Below are positions 7,080 through 14,279 of a DNA stretch of 29,130 nucleotides, in pieces. The stretch spans positions 206 through 29,335 of the forward strand of contig PFAT01000036.1 in NCBI GenBank assembly GCA_002773575.1. The letters are read 5' to 3'. Each line of letters begins with the position of its first letter. The stretch's first letter is position 1. The notes beneath the pieces were generated by a model. The model made no database searches. It had not been told where the DNA came from and was given only the letters and a program-made list of their open reading frames with translations. The position numbers were made by a program, and so were the translations under genes. The stretch comes from Candidatus Falkowbacteria bacterium CG10_big_fil_rev_8_21_14_0_10_44_15 (GTDB taxonomy: Bacteria > Patescibacteriota > Patescibacteriia > Patescibacteriales > XYC2-FULL-47-12).

Positions 7080-7109
7080 ATAAAAAACCAGAAAGGAAGG
7101 TATTGTAAA

Positions 7110-7340
7110 ATGGTAGCTTCACCTGCTCTTACTCAAGTAGAATCCTGTCTCCGCCCTTTATACGAACAAGCGATAGCAGCAGGGAAAATCAAACCACTCA
7201 AGCAGTTCCGAATTATTTCGGTGCCTTGTGTGGGAGATGAGGGGCGCGAAGGATGGCGAAGGTTCTTTGTGGCTGATGATGACGGTCAGCCCCTACACAC
7301 TGTTGGCAGTACCAAAGCTAAGCCCACTATCTGCGATTAA
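7110..7340 (+). CDS. 76-residue protein of unknown function under SAM riboswitch control
   Basis: Start chosen at the ATG at 7110, which has GGAAGG 9 nt upstream; earlier in-frame starts fall inside the terminator. The protein begins MVASPALTQVESCLRPLYEQ and has a central KPLKQFRIISVPCVGDEG and an end rich in polar residues (VADDDGQPLHTVGSTKAKPTICD). Three cysteines (residues 13, 40 and 75). No signal peptide, membrane helix, or domain I recognise. The length and predicted alpha-then-beta pattern suggest a small soluble domain. Its control by a SAM aptamer implies a link to methionine or SAM supply or use, but the sequence gives no mechanism. A bidirectional terminator follows at 7379-7414, so it is a single-gene transcript. 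Confidence 0.75.
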   Translation: MVASPALTQVESCLRPLYEQAIAAGKIKPLKQFRIISVPCVGDEGREGWRRFFVADDDGQPLHTVGSTKAKPTICD

Positions 7341-7378
7341 CTCCCGATGCTCCCAAAAATTGTTCTTTATTTAAAAAA

Positions 7379-7414
7379 CCCCACGGTCTTCACAAACCGT
7401 GGGCTTCTTTTTTT
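7379..7414 (+). terminator. Intrinsic terminator, probably bidirectional
   Basis: CCCACGGT (7380-7387) / ACCGTGGG (7396-7403) then TTCTTTTTTT. On the minus strand the hairpin is followed by GGTTTTTTAA, so it can also end the SDR transcript arriving from 7495. Confidence 0.85.
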
Positions 7415-7418
7415 ACTT

Positions 7419-7482
7419 ACCCCGTGAAATACTAAACGATACTACGGTACAAAAAATTTTTAATCCTTTTATTTCACGGGGT
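7419..7482. repeat. 64-bp element with perfect 13-bp terminal inverted repeats
   Basis: ACCCCGTGAAATA (7419-7431) and its exact complement TATTTCACGGGGT (7470-7482) flank 38 bp that include ACGATACTACGGTAC. It lies between the terminator and the SDR stop. It could be a MITE-like or recombinase-site-like insertion. A single copy is seen here, so mobility is untested. Confidence 0.5.
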
Positions 7483-7494
7483 GAACTTTACAGA

Positions 7495-8235
7495 CTATCT
7501 CAACGTCCAGCCCCCGTCCACGATAATCGTTTGGCCGGTAATGTAATCGGCTTGGTCTGACGCTAAAAATACAACTGCGTTGGCAATATCTTGCGGCAGG
7601 CCCATTCTGCCCCAAGGAATCGCGGCGATTGTTTGCTTGGCCGCTTTTTCATTAAATGCCGCCTGCGCGCCCGGCGTATCAATCGCTCCCGGCGCCACCG
7701 CGTTGACGTTGATTTTTTTCGGCGCGAGTTCCAAGGCCATCGCTCTAACTAAAGCGTTGATGCCGCCTTTGGAAGCGCAGTAGTGAGTTAAACCTTCAAA
7801 ACCGACAAAAGAAGCGATGGAAGAAATACTGATAATTTTGCCGCCCGCCGGCATCGCTTTTGCCGCCGCTTGCGAACATAAAAAAATGCTTTTTAAATTA
7901 ACGTCTAACACTTTATCCCAGCCCGCTTCAGTCATTTCTAAAAATGGTTTAAAAGGAAAAATGCCGGCGTTATTGACTAAGATGTCTAATTTGCCAAATT
8001 CGGCCAAAGCTTTAGTTACTAAATTATCCACTTCCTTTTTTTTAGAAACATCGCAACCAACTGCTAAACTTTTTCCGCCGGCTTTGGCTATTTCGGCCGC
8101 CGTTGTTTTGGCGTTACTCTCGTTGAGGTCGCTCGCTGTAACCTTGCAACCTTCTTTAGCTAAAGCGAGCGCAATGCCTTTGCCAATGCCTTGCCCGGCG
8201 CCGGTAACGATGGCTGCTTTATTTTTTAACATCAT
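7495..8235 (-). CDS. SDR-family NAD(P)-dependent oxidoreductase (FabG-like)
   Basis: 246 residues, classical short-chain dehydrogenase/reductase. Cofactor motif TGAGQGIG at 11-18, Asp36 after the second strand (SDL), favouring NAD(H), NNAG at 88-91, catalytic Ser138/139 (ISISSIAS), Tyr152 and Lys156 (HYCASKGG), PGAIDTPG at 182-189 and the C-terminal ITGQTIIVDGGWTLR. It could be a 3-oxoacyl-ACP reductase, a sugar dehydrogenase or another carbonyl reductase. No other fatty acid synthesis gene is nearby, so the substrate is open. Two ATGs in tandem (8235, 8232), neither with an SD. Confidence 0.9.
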   Translation of the reverse strand: MMLKNKAAIVTGAGQGIGKGIALALAKEGCKVTASDLNESNAKTTAAEIAKAGGKSLAVGCDVSKKKEVDNLVTKALAEFGKLDILVNNAGIFPFKPFLEMTEAGWDKVLDVNLKSIFLCSQAAAKAMPAGGKIISISSIASFVGFEGLTHYCASKGGINALVRAMALELAPKKINVNAVAPGAIDTPGAQAAFNEKAAKQTIAAIPWGRMGLPQDIANAVVFLASDQADYITGQTIIVDGGWTLR

Positions 8236-8283
8236 ATTTTTATGGTTTAAAATTAAGAACGGTCACCTTAATCATACCTCTTG

Positions 8284-8326
8284 GCAGTAAAATTTTCAAG
8301 AAAAGTGGGCTTGAAAAATTTACTGC
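8284..8326 (-). repeat. 17-bp imperfect inverted repeat (hairpin)
   Basis: Arms 8284-8300 and 8310-8326 match at 16 of 17 positions with a 9-nt loop. It overlaps the end of the possible tiny ORF at 8320-8412 and lies between the tRNA and the SDR gene. There is no T-run beyond the stem, so a terminator role is weak. Confidence 0.5.
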
Positions 8327-8412
8327 TTTGCCTGCCCGTCTATCACGCGTAATTCTTCCGCTTTTTCAGGAGATGCTTCCTGTCCAATTTTTGGCCGTTC
8401 TCGTTGTTCCAT
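8320..8412 (-). CDS. Possible 30-residue small protein
   Basis: ATG at 8412-8410 to TAA at 8322-8320. The peptide starts MEQRERPKIGQEASPEKAEE and is charged with no hydrophobic segment. No SD. It lies downstream of tRNA-Leu and could share its transcript. It may be a chance frame. Confidence 0.25.
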   Translation of the reverse strand: MEQRERPKIGQEASPEKAEELRVIDGQAKQ

Positions 8413-8446
8413 AAAGATTTAATAATGGTCTGAACTAATAAATTTG

Positions 8447-8528
8447 TGCCGGAGAGAGGGATCGAACCTCCATGCCTTGCGGCGCTAGGTCCTAAACCTA
8501 GTGCGTCTACCAATTTCGCCACTCCGGC
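8447..8528 (-). tRNA. tRNA-Leu (anticodon UAG)
   Basis: Minus strand, 82 nt. Acceptor arms GCCGGAG / CTCCGGC, D arm TGGCGAAATTGGTAGACGC, anticodon stem CTAGG/CCTAG with loop TTTAGGA (anticodon TAG), a long class II variable arm (CGCCGCAAGGCAT), T arm GGAGGTTCGATCCCTCT, discriminator A. The 3' CCA is not encoded. It reads CUN leucine codons. Confidence 0.95.
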
Positions 8529-8537
8529 TTAACTTTT

Positions 8538-8566
8538 ATTATGTTTTAATTTCCCCAAAAAATCAA
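8538..8566 (-). promoter_or_regulatory. tRNA-Leu promoter
   Basis: Minus strand TTGATT (8566-8561), 17-nt spacer, CATAAT (8543-8538), ending 9 nt before the mature tRNA 5' end. Confidence 0.7.
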
Positions 8567-8570
8567 ATTG

Positions 8571-8579
8571 TGTTATTAT
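8571..8579 (+). promoter_or_regulatory. Extended -10 promoter of the DUF4870 gene
   Basis: TGT-TATTAT at 8571-8579, 41 nt before the ATG at 8621. The -35 position (TTCCCC) is poor, which fits an extended -10 promoter. It is back to back with the tRNA-Leu promoter. Confidence 0.55.
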
Positions 8580-8620
8580 ATTTTTATATCTTAATTAACA
8601 ATAATTTAAAAGGAGGAAAT

Positions 8621-8998
8621 ATGCCAACTGCTAAAAAATCCGCCAACAAAACTAACGCTAAACCTTCAGGCGCTCAAGTTAAATTTTCCGCGAGCGACAT
8701 TGAAGAAAATAAAATCATCGCTTCCCTGTCCTACATTTTTATCCTCTGCCTCGCGCCGCTGCTGTCAAAAAGGAAAAGCGGCTTTGCCCAGTTCCACGCC
8801 CGGCAAGGACTGACGGTTACGGTCGCTTGGTTCGTGTTTTGGGTGATAGGCATTGTGCCGATTTTAGGCTGGCTGATTTCGTTCTTGGGAAATTTAATGC
8901 TGCTCGTTATCAGCATTATGGGCGTGATAAAAACTTTGGACGGCCAAACCTGGAAAATACCGTACATTTACGAGTGGTCTAAAAAATGGAACCTTTGA
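8621..8998 (+). CDS. DUF4870/Tic20-like small membrane protein
   Basis: 125 residues. Start at the ATG at 8621, preceded by a strong SD (AAAGGAGG, 5 nt spacing); the longer frame upstream crosses the tRNA and is not used. A Lys/Ala-rich N-terminus (MPTAKKSANKTNAKPSG) is followed by a helix (about 30-48; IASLSYIFILCLAPLLS), the conserved loop SGFAQFHARQGL (53-64), and a hydrophobic stretch of about two helices (65-103), ending PYIYEWSKKW. The FxxFHARQGL loop is the hallmark of the DUF4870 family, whose function is unknown. Monocistronic by position. Confidence 0.88.
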   Translation: MPTAKKSANKTNAKPSGAQVKFSASDIEENKIIASLSYIFILCLAPLLSKRKSGFAQFHARQGLTVTVAWFVFWVIGIVPILGWLISFLGNLMLLVISIMGVIKTLDGQTWKIPYIYEWSKKWNL

Positions 8999-8999
8999 T

Positions 9000-9149
9000 T
9001 ATTAAATTGCAAAAATCAAATAACAAATAGCAAACAAATCTAAAATCTTAAATAATAATGACCAAAACTTTTGTTTATAATCTTTAATTTATAATTTGGA
9101 ATTTGTTTGTTATTTGCTTTTTGTCATTTGTTATTTTTTAAGTATCTCT
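9000..9149. repeat. AT-rich word-repeat region forming a loose inverted repeat before ppsA
   Basis: CAAATAACAAATAGCAAACAAAT (in pieces, 9018-9040) is echoed on the opposite strand by ATTTGTTTGTTATTTGC...TTTGTTATTT (9101-9138), so the two ends are loosely complementary over about 35 bp. Between them lie two TATAAT boxes (9075-9080 and 9090-9095) that could drive ppsA. No SD precedes the ppsA ATG. Confidence 0.5.
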
Positions 9150-11570
9150 ATGCAAAAACCTTTTATAATTTTTTTCAAGGACCTAACAATCAAAGACGTT
9201 CCGGTCGTGGGCGGCAAAAACGCTTCGTTAGGCGAAATGTACAGCCGGCTGACAAGTAAAGGAATAAACGTGCCGAACGGGTTTGCCACGACTGCTGACG
9301 CTTATTTTTATTTTTTGGAACAAGCCGGTATTAAAACAGAGATAAAAAAAATACTGCAAGGTCTCAATACCCATAATATTTTAGATTTAGCCAAGCGCGG
9401 CCGAACCGTGCGCCAGACAATTTTAGGCGCTAAATTGCCGCCGGAGTTAGAACGGGAAATTACCCAAGCTTACCAAAAGTTAAGCAAGGAATATGCCCCA
9501 TCCTTACTAAGGAGGGGAGAAGGGGGAGGACTGGATGTCGCCGTCCGCTCGTCGGCCACGGCCGAAGATTTGCCGGACGCGTCTTTTGCCGGACAGCAGG
9601 AAACTTTTTTAAACGTCCGCGGCGAAGTTGATTTACTAATCGCGGTTAAAAAATGCGTCGCTTCGTTGTTTACCAACCGCGCCATTTCTTACCGCCAAGA
9701 CAAGGGCTTTGACCATTTTACCATCGGCTTGTCGGTCGGCGTGCAAAAAATGGTGCGCTCGGACTTGGGCGCTTCCGGCGTAACTTTTACGATTGACACC
9801 GAAAGCGGCTTTAAAGACATAGTGCTGATTAATTCTATTTACGGCTTAGGCGAAAACATCGTGCAAGGAAAAGTGAATCCAGATGAATTTTATTACTTTA
9901 AACCGACCGGCGCGATTATTTCAAAAACTATCGGCCATAAAGACATTAAAATGGTCTATAGCAATGACCATCAACGCCCCACTAAAGACATAAAAGTCAG
10001 TTTGGCTGACCAGCACCGCCAATCCATCAGCGACTCCGAAATTAAACGATTGGCGGAATGGGCGGTTATGATCGAAAAGCACTACGGCCGGCCGATGGAC
10101 ATTGAATGGGCAAAAGACGGGCGCAACAATAAACTTTACATCATCCAAGCGCGGCCGGAAACGGTGCAAAGCCAGCGCGACTATAATATTATTGAAGAAT
10201 ATATTCTTGCCCAACGCGGCAAAATTTTAGCGCGCGGCCGCTCGGTCGGAAGCCGCATCGGCGCCGGCATTGCGCGCGTTATTTTAGACATTAAAGGCAT
10301 CTCCCAATTTAAGCCCGGCGAGGTGCTCGTGACGGACATGACGGATCCGGACTGGGAACCGATTATGAAAATCGCCTCCGCGATCGTTACCGACCGCGGC
10401 GGGCGCACCTGCCACGCGGCTATCGTCAGCCGCGAACTCGGCATCCCCTGCGTAGTCGGCACGAAAACCGTAACGAGCGCCGTTACGACCGGCCAAGGGA
10501 TAACCGTTAGCTGCGCCGAGGGCGAAGAGGGTTTTGTTTACGAAGGGGAATTAAAATTTAACATAAAAAAAACTAACATCGCCGATTTGTTTAAAGGCGG
10601 CCGGCCGAAAACAAAAATTATGCTCAATATCGGCGCGCCGGACATTGCTTTTGCCTCTTCTTTCATCCCTAACGACGGCGTGGGGCTCGCGCGCGAAGAG
10701 TTTATCGTCGCTAATTACATCAAAATCCATCCCCGCGTGCTGTTAAATTACGAGGAATTAAAAAAACAAAAAAAACTAACGGCTGCGCAAATTCGGGAGA
10801 TAGCCAAAATTACCGTCGGCTACGCGGACAAAAAGAAATTTTACGTTGATAAACTGTCGCAAGGGGTGGGAATTATCGCCGCCGCCTTTTATCCTAAAGA
10901 CGTGATTTTGCGCCTGTCTGATTTTAAAACCGATGAATACAAAACTTTGCTCGGCGGCGAGCGCTTTGAGCCGGAGGAAGACAATCCCCTGTTGGGCTGG
11001 CGGGGCGCTTCCCGCTATTATCATCCGGAATTTATTGAGGTGTTTAAGATGGAATGCGCGGCTTTGCGCTTAGCGCGCGATGAGATGGGTTTAACTAACG
11101 TTAAAATAATGATTCCTTTCGTGCGCACGGTTGAGGAAATAAAAAAAGTCATTGCCATTATGGCGCAGCAAGGGCTAAAGCGCGGCCGCAACGGGCTGGA
11201 ACTTTATATGATGACGGAAGTGCCGTCAAGCGTAATTTTAGCCGATGAATTCGCTAAATACGTGGATGGTTTTTCCATCGGCTCTAATGACTTAACGATG
11301 GCTACGCTCGGCGTTGACCGAAATTCCGAGCGCATCGCGGCGCTTTACGACGAGCGCGACGAAGCGGTCAAGCGGCTGATTTCACAGGCGATTAAAAGCG
11401 CGCGCCAGACTAAAACTAAAATCGGCATTTGCGGACAAGGGCCGTCTGATTATCCTGACTTTGCCCAATTTTTAGTGGAGCAGGGTATTGACAGCATTTC
11501 CCTTAATCCTGATACTGTCATTAAGACGACGGTTGCCATTTTGAAGACGGAAAAAAGACTGCGTAATTAA
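9150..11570 (+). CDS. ppsA: Phosphoenolpyruvate synthase
   Basis: 806 residues from the ATG at 9150 (the upstream frame encodes only repeat-derived residues). It converts pyruvate + ATP + water to PEP + AMP + phosphate through a phospho-histidine, or runs toward pyruvate in fermenting cells. N-terminal ATP-grasp domain (about 1-340; GGKNASLGEMY 21-31, VRSSATAEDLPDASFAGQQE 132-151), swivelling domain with catalytic His422 in GGRTCHAAIVSRELGIP (417-433), and C-terminal PEP-binding barrel (SIGSNDLTMATLGVDR 709-724, catalytic Cys761 in GICGQG). Residues 116-127 (APSLLRRGEGGG) are an insertion between the helix and LDVAVRSSA, encoded by a palindromic repeat (9495-9530). A 26-bp inverted repeat starts 2 nt after the stop and may act in termination. 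Confidence 0.96.
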   Translation: MQKPFIIFFKDLTIKDVPVVGGKNASLGEMYSRLTSKGINVPNGFATTADAYFYFLEQAGIKTEIKKILQGLNTHNILDLAKRGRTVRQTILGAKLPPELEREITQAYQKLSKEYAPSLLRRGEGGGLDVAVRSSATAEDLPDASFAGQQETFLNVRGEVDLLIAVKKCVASLFTNRAISYRQDKGFDHFTIGLSVGVQKMVRSDLGASGVTFTIDTESGFKDIVLINSIYGLGENIVQGKVNPDEFYYFKPTGAIISKTIGHKDIKMVYSNDHQRPTKDIKVSLADQHRQSISDSEIKRLAEWAVMIEKHYGRPMDIEWAKDGRNNKLYIIQARPETVQSQRDYNIIEEYILAQRGKILARGRSVGSRIGAGIARVILDIKGISQFKPGEVLVTDMTDPDWEPIMKIASAIVTDRGGRTCHAAIVSRELGIPCVVGTKTVTSAVTTGQGITVSCAEGEEGFVYEGELKFNIKKTNIADLFKGGRPKTKIMLNIGAPDIAFASSFIPNDGVGLAREEFIVANYIKIHPRVLLNYEELKKQKKLTAAQIREIAKITVGYADKKKFYVDKLSQGVGIIAAAFYPKDVILRLSDFKTDEYKTLLGGERFEPEEDNPLLGWRGASRYYHPEFIEVFKMECAALRLARDEMGLTNVKIMIPFVRTVEEIKKVIAIMAQQGLKRGRNGLELYMMTEVPSSVILADEFAKYVDGFSIGSNDLTMATLGVDRNSERIAALYDERDEAVKRLISQAIKSARQTKTKIGICGQGPSDYPDFAQFLVEQGIDSISLNPDTVIKTTVAILKTEKRLRN
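9495..9530 (+). repeat. Palindromic repeat inserted in frame in ppsA
   Basis: Contains CCCATCCTTACTAAGGAGGGG (in two parts, 9497-9506 and 9507-9517), a 21-nt palindrome with one mismatch, followed by AGAAGGGGGAGGA. It adds 12 codons (residues 116-127) absent from the usual spacing before the VRSSATAED motif. The same CCTTACTAAGG core occurs in dus (24011-24025). Confidence 0.75.
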
Positions 11571-11572
11571 CT

Positions 11573-11635
11573 TGTCATTCCCGCGAAAGCGGGAATCTAT
11601 CAATTAGCGAGATTCCCGCTTTCGCGGGAATGACA
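11573..11635. repeat. dRS3-like palindromic repeat, copy A
   Basis: Perfect 26-bp arms (11573-11598 / 11610-11635) with an 11-nt loop. Each arm itself contains the small palindrome ATTCCCGCGAAAGCGGGAAT. The same arms recur at 14128-14195 and 24871-24955 with unrelated loops. The ATTCCC-N8-GGGAAT layout resembles the Neisseria dRS3 element. Confidence 0.9.
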
Positions 11636-11646
11636 GCAAATAAGAT

Positions 11647-12279
11647 ATGTCTTTTGACAAAAAACCAAATAAAAAAATAACTGAACAGAAAGTAATGCCT
11701 AAAAACATCTTCCAGGACATTGACCCGCGCGACCCCATCGTCGTGATTGACGACATTATCAGCCATTTGCAGGAAATGCAGGAGATGCTGATCGCCGAGC
11801 GCGAACTGGAGCATAATCCGACTAAACGGCGCTTGCGCCGCGTTTACGAACGGCGGCGAAACTTAAGCCGGCATCCGCTGCTTGTGCTCGCCCGGCGCTA
11901 CAGCGAACTGGCCCAAGACTTCCTGAATGAATTTTGGTTTGAACAACAAAAAATGGTGCTGCAGTACGGAGTAGAAATTTCCGTTGACGATTTGTCGGAA
12001 GAAATGGACCATATCGCCTGGCTGCATCCGGTAATATTAAGCAAGACCTGGCGCTACCTGACGGAAAAAGTAGCGCCGCCGCGCTTGCTTGAAGTACAGA
12101 CCAGACGCCCTAATTTGCGCCAACTTCCCTCTTCCGTCTTCGTGATTGAAGAGTGCATTAAAAAATCAACCTTTGCTCTCAACTCTTTTTTACGCAAACG
12201 CTCTTCTCAAAACGAACGCGCGAGCGAAATGCTCAAACTGCTCGAGCAAATTCAACAAGGCGTTCAGCTGACAAAATAA
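11647..12279 (+). CDS. Hypothetical protein, all-helical, highly charged
   Basis: 210 residues; a later start at 11695 (MPKNIFQDIDPRDPIVVIDD) would give 194. Neither start has an SD. The protein is rich in Arg, Glu and Leu and predicted mostly helical (DDIISHLQEMQEMLIAEREL 38-57, RRLRRVYERRRNLSRHPLLV 64-83, SELAQDFLNEFWFEQQKMVL). No membrane segment, signal peptide or known domain is recognised. A helical coiled-coil-like or nucleic-acid-binding protein is possible given the basic patch KRRLRRVYERRR, but nothing decides it. It lies directly after repeat copy A and has no obvious promoter of its own. Confidence 0.7.
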   Translation: MSFDKKPNKKITEQKVMPKNIFQDIDPRDPIVVIDDIISHLQEMQEMLIAERELEHNPTKRRLRRVYERRRNLSRHPLLVLARRYSELAQDFLNEFWFEQQKMVLQYGVEISVDDLSEEMDHIAWLHPVILSKTWRYLTEKVAPPRLLEVQTRRPNLRQLPSSVFVIEECIKKSTFALNSFLRKRSSQNERASEMLKLLEQIQQGVQLTK

Positions 12280-12289
12280 CGTCATCTCT

Positions 12290-12327
12290 AAAATAAAAAA
12301 GCCGTGGCAAGTCTTTGACTGCACGGC
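12290..12327 (-). terminator. Terminator of the gene at 12364-12840
   Basis: GCCGTG (12301-12306) / CACGGC (12322-12327) with inner AGTC/GACT; on the minus strand it is followed by TTTTTTATTTTAG. No T-run on the plus strand. Confidence 0.8.
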
Positions 12328-12363
12328 CTCAACCCTAGATCATAGATGACTCTTGGTGCTGGC

Positions 12364-12840
12364 TTAGGCGGCAAGACACCTAAGTACGTCTACAAACTTT
12401 ACAAACGAGGAAGATGGCTTTTTGCCAAAAAGCCGAATGGCATCTTGGGCATCTTCGGCAAGGGAGAAATTAGTAAAAATAACCTTCCTGCCTTTCCAAG
12501 CAACCACAATCTCCCGCGTAAATATAAAACTGGAGGCGGGGACGACTATGCCATTCGCCACTTCCCGCCCGCACTCTTTTTCCCCGGGAAACTGTTCTCT
12601 CCACAACATGAATTTCAGGTGGTGAGCGGAAGCCAGGGAAATGCCGTGAATTATGCCATAATAACGAAAGTTGTCCAAAACGCTCATTGAATTTAAATCA
12701 AATAATGAGCATTCTTCCGTTACCGGCACAACCAGCAACTTTTGTAATTCAAGATGCGTGGCACTTCTTGGCGTTGGTCTATGGTTTACTTCACCATTAG
12801 ACCTTCGCGCGATAACCCTCAACTTTGACCTCAACTCCAT
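12364..12840 (-). CDS. Hypothetical protein with own promoter and terminator
   Basis: 158 residues from the ATG at 12840, which has AGGGAG 7 nt upstream; the ATG two codons earlier (12846) is too close to that SD. The protein begins MELRSKLRVIARRSNGEVNH and contains LLVVPVTEECSLFDLNSM (about 36-53), GIIHGISLASAHHLKFMLW (62-80), a basic/hydrophobic FTREIVVAWKGRKVIFTNF segment and a C-terminal SSSFVKFVDVLRCL. No domain recognised, no signal peptide or clear membrane helix. A canonical promoter, SD and intrinsic terminator show that it is a real single-gene transcript, and these favour it over the overlapping 114-codon plus-strand frame at 12346-12690. Confidence 0.75.
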   Translation of the reverse strand: MELRSKLRVIARRSNGEVNHRPTPRSATHLELQKLLVVPVTEECSLFDLNSMSVLDNFRYYGIIHGISLASAHHLKFMLWREQFPGEKECGREVANGIVVPASSFIFTREIVVAWKGRKVIFTNFSLAEDAQDAIRLFGKKPSSSFVKFVDVLRCLAA

Positions 12841-12909
12841 ATTCATTCTCCCTCTCTTTTAAATTTGAGTCATCTACTGGATAAAATTAAGAGAACAATT
12901 AATACCCTC

Positions 12910-12938
12910 TTTATAGCACTAACAAATAAAAAAGTCAA
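12910..12938 (-). promoter_or_regulatory. Promoter of the gene at 12364-12840
   Basis: Minus strand TTGACT (12938-12933), 17-nt spacer, extended -10 TGC-TATAAA (12918-12910). Predicted start near 12903, about 63 nt before the ATG. Confidence 0.8.
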
Positions 12939-12942
12939 TCTT

Positions 12943-12971
12943 TTGCCAAAATAATAAAAATAATCTATACT
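12943..12971 (+). promoter_or_regulatory. ychF promoter
   Basis: TTGCCA (12943-12948), 17-nt spacer, TATACT (12966-12971). The -35 boxes of this and the divergent promoter are 4 bp apart, so the two may compete for RNA polymerase. Confidence 0.7.
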
Positions 12972-12972
12972 C

Positions 12973-13008
12973 AATTCGTAATTGATAATTCGTAATTGAT
13001 AATTGATT
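12973..13008 (+). repeat. 14-bp tandem repeat forming the ychF leader
   Basis: AATTCGTAATTGAT occurs twice without a break (12973-12986, 12987-13000), followed by a partial copy AATTGATT. The whole predicted 5' UTR of ychF consists of this repeat and there is no SD. Confidence 0.8.
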
Positions 13009-13009
13009 T

Positions 13010-14116
13010 ATGTCTTTTTCCGTCGGCATCGTCGGCTTGCCTAATGTGGGAAAATCAACAACCTTCAACGCGCTTTTGAAGCGCAAACAGGCCGCTGCTT
13101 CTAATTTTCCTTTTTGCACCATTGACCCCAATGTGGGTGTGGTTAACGTACCCGATGAACGGCTAAAACAGCTGGCACAAGTATCGCGATCAAAAAAAAT
13201 CGTGCCGACTGCGATTGAGTTTATTGACATCGCCGGCTTAGTCGCCGACGCGCACAAAGGCGAGGGCTTGGGCAATAAATTCTTATCCCACATCCGCGAG
13301 GTGGACGCGATCGTGGAAGTAGTGCGCGCTTTTCAAAATCCAGAAATAATTCATGTCGCCGGCAAAATTTCGCCGGCGGATGACATCGCGACTGTTAATT
13401 TAGAATTAATAATGGCCGATTTGCAGACGGTAGCCAAGCGGCTGTCTAAAGTTACAAGCGACGCTAAATCTGTCGACCCCAAGTCATCCGACGGGGCAGG
13501 TAAGGCGCTCTTAGCGGAAAAACAAGTTTTGGAAAAAATAAAGCAGGCGCTGGAACGGGAGCAGGCGGCGCGCGAATTGCAATTATCAGAGGAAGAAACG
13601 GCGCTGGTAAAATCTTTGTCGCTTTTGACCGCCAAACCGCTATTGTATGTTTTAAATATTGACGACAAAATTAAAGACAACCCCGCAATATTGCGGGATC
13701 GCCTTCCAGGTAATACAACCTCAATTATGATTAACGCTCAGCTGGAATCCGAAATCGCCGAGCTGCCGGAGGAAGAACAGGAAAATTACAAAAAAGAATT
13801 GGGCGTCACGGAGACCGGCTTGGACAAATTAATCAAAGCATCGTACCAGCTGCTTAACCTAATCACTTTTCTCACTTCCGGCGAGCCGGAAACACGCGCC
13901 TGGACGGTTAGGCAGGGCGCGCTGGCGCCGGAAGCGGCGGGCGTTATCCATACTGATTTTATCAAGGGCTTTGTCCGCGCCGAAGTAATAAATTGGCAAA
14001 ACTTTGTGGCGGCTGGCGGCTGGAGCAAAGCGAAAGAAAAAGGCCTGGTCCGAACCGAGGGCAAGGAGTATAAGGTGAAAGATGGGGATGTTTGCTATTT
14101 TTTGATTAACAAATAA
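13010..14116 (+). CDS. ychF: Redox-regulated ATPase YchF (Obg family)
   Basis: 368 residues, usual length. A universally conserved Obg-family P-loop protein that prefers ATP (OLA1 in eukaryotes) and associates with ribosomes. G1 GLPNVGKST (9-17), switch I region FPFCTIDPNVGVVNVPDERL (33-52), G3 DIAGL (73-77), then AHKGEGLGNKFLSHIREVDA (81-100). In place of a strict NKxD motif it has VLNIDDK, as in other YchF proteins that bind ATP. The C-terminal TGS domain covers about 285-367 (FLTSGEPETRAWTVRQG..., HTDFIKGFVRAEVI). Monocistronic, between its own promoter and repeat copy B. Confidence 0.96.
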   Translation: MSFSVGIVGLPNVGKSTTFNALLKRKQAAASNFPFCTIDPNVGVVNVPDERLKQLAQVSRSKKIVPTAIEFIDIAGLVADAHKGEGLGNKFLSHIREVDAIVEVVRAFQNPEIIHVAGKISPADDIATVNLELIMADLQTVAKRLSKVTSDAKSVDPKSSDGAGKALLAEKQVLEKIKQALEREQAARELQLSEEETALVKSLSLLTAKPLLYVLNIDDKIKDNPAILRDRLPGNTTSIMINAQLESEIAELPEEEQENYKKELGVTETGLDKLIKASYQLLNLITFLTSGEPETRAWTVRQGALAPEAAGVIHTDFIKGFVRAEVINWQNFVAAGGWSKAKEKGLVRTEGKEYKVKDGDVCYFLINK

Positions 14117-14127
14117 TTGTCATCCAT

Positions 14128-14205
14128 TGTCATTCCCGCGAAAGCGGGAATCTCGTTATTATTTTCACGGGATTCCCGCTTTCGCGGGAATGACATTTTT
14201 ATTTT
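14128..14205 (+). repeat. dRS3-like palindromic repeat, copy B, also a likely ychF terminator
   Basis: Perfect 25-bp arms (14128-14152 / 14171-14195) with an 18-nt loop. Arm sequence is identical to copies A and C. The right arm is followed by TTTTTATTTTTTTG, so on the plus strand it has the form of an intrinsic terminator 11 nt past the ychF stop. Confidence 0.88.
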
Positions 14206-14279
14206 TTTGTTTTTTTGTTTTATGTTACGTGTTACGCGCAATTTGCCTTTTTCCCCGTTTTATTGTAAAGTTTTGGCAG

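Noticed and set aside
8501..8620. N-terminal extension of the DUF4870 protein
   Set aside because: It would cross tRNA-Leu and its promoter region, whereas the ATG at 8621 has a strong SD.
11575..11814. 79-codon minus-strand frame over the start of the helical protein gene
   Set aside because: Includes the repeat-derived IPAKAGIS peptide and is antisense to a longer open frame.
12346..12690. 114-codon plus-strand frame
   Set aside because: It lies antisense to the gene at 12364-12840, which has a canonical promoter, SD and terminator. The plus frame has none and a Lys/Gly/Pro-rich shadow composition.
12973..13008. CRISPR-like array or other regular repeats
   Set aside because: Units are 8-14 bp with no spacers; none of the tandem repeats in the window has repeat-spacer structure and no cas gene is present.
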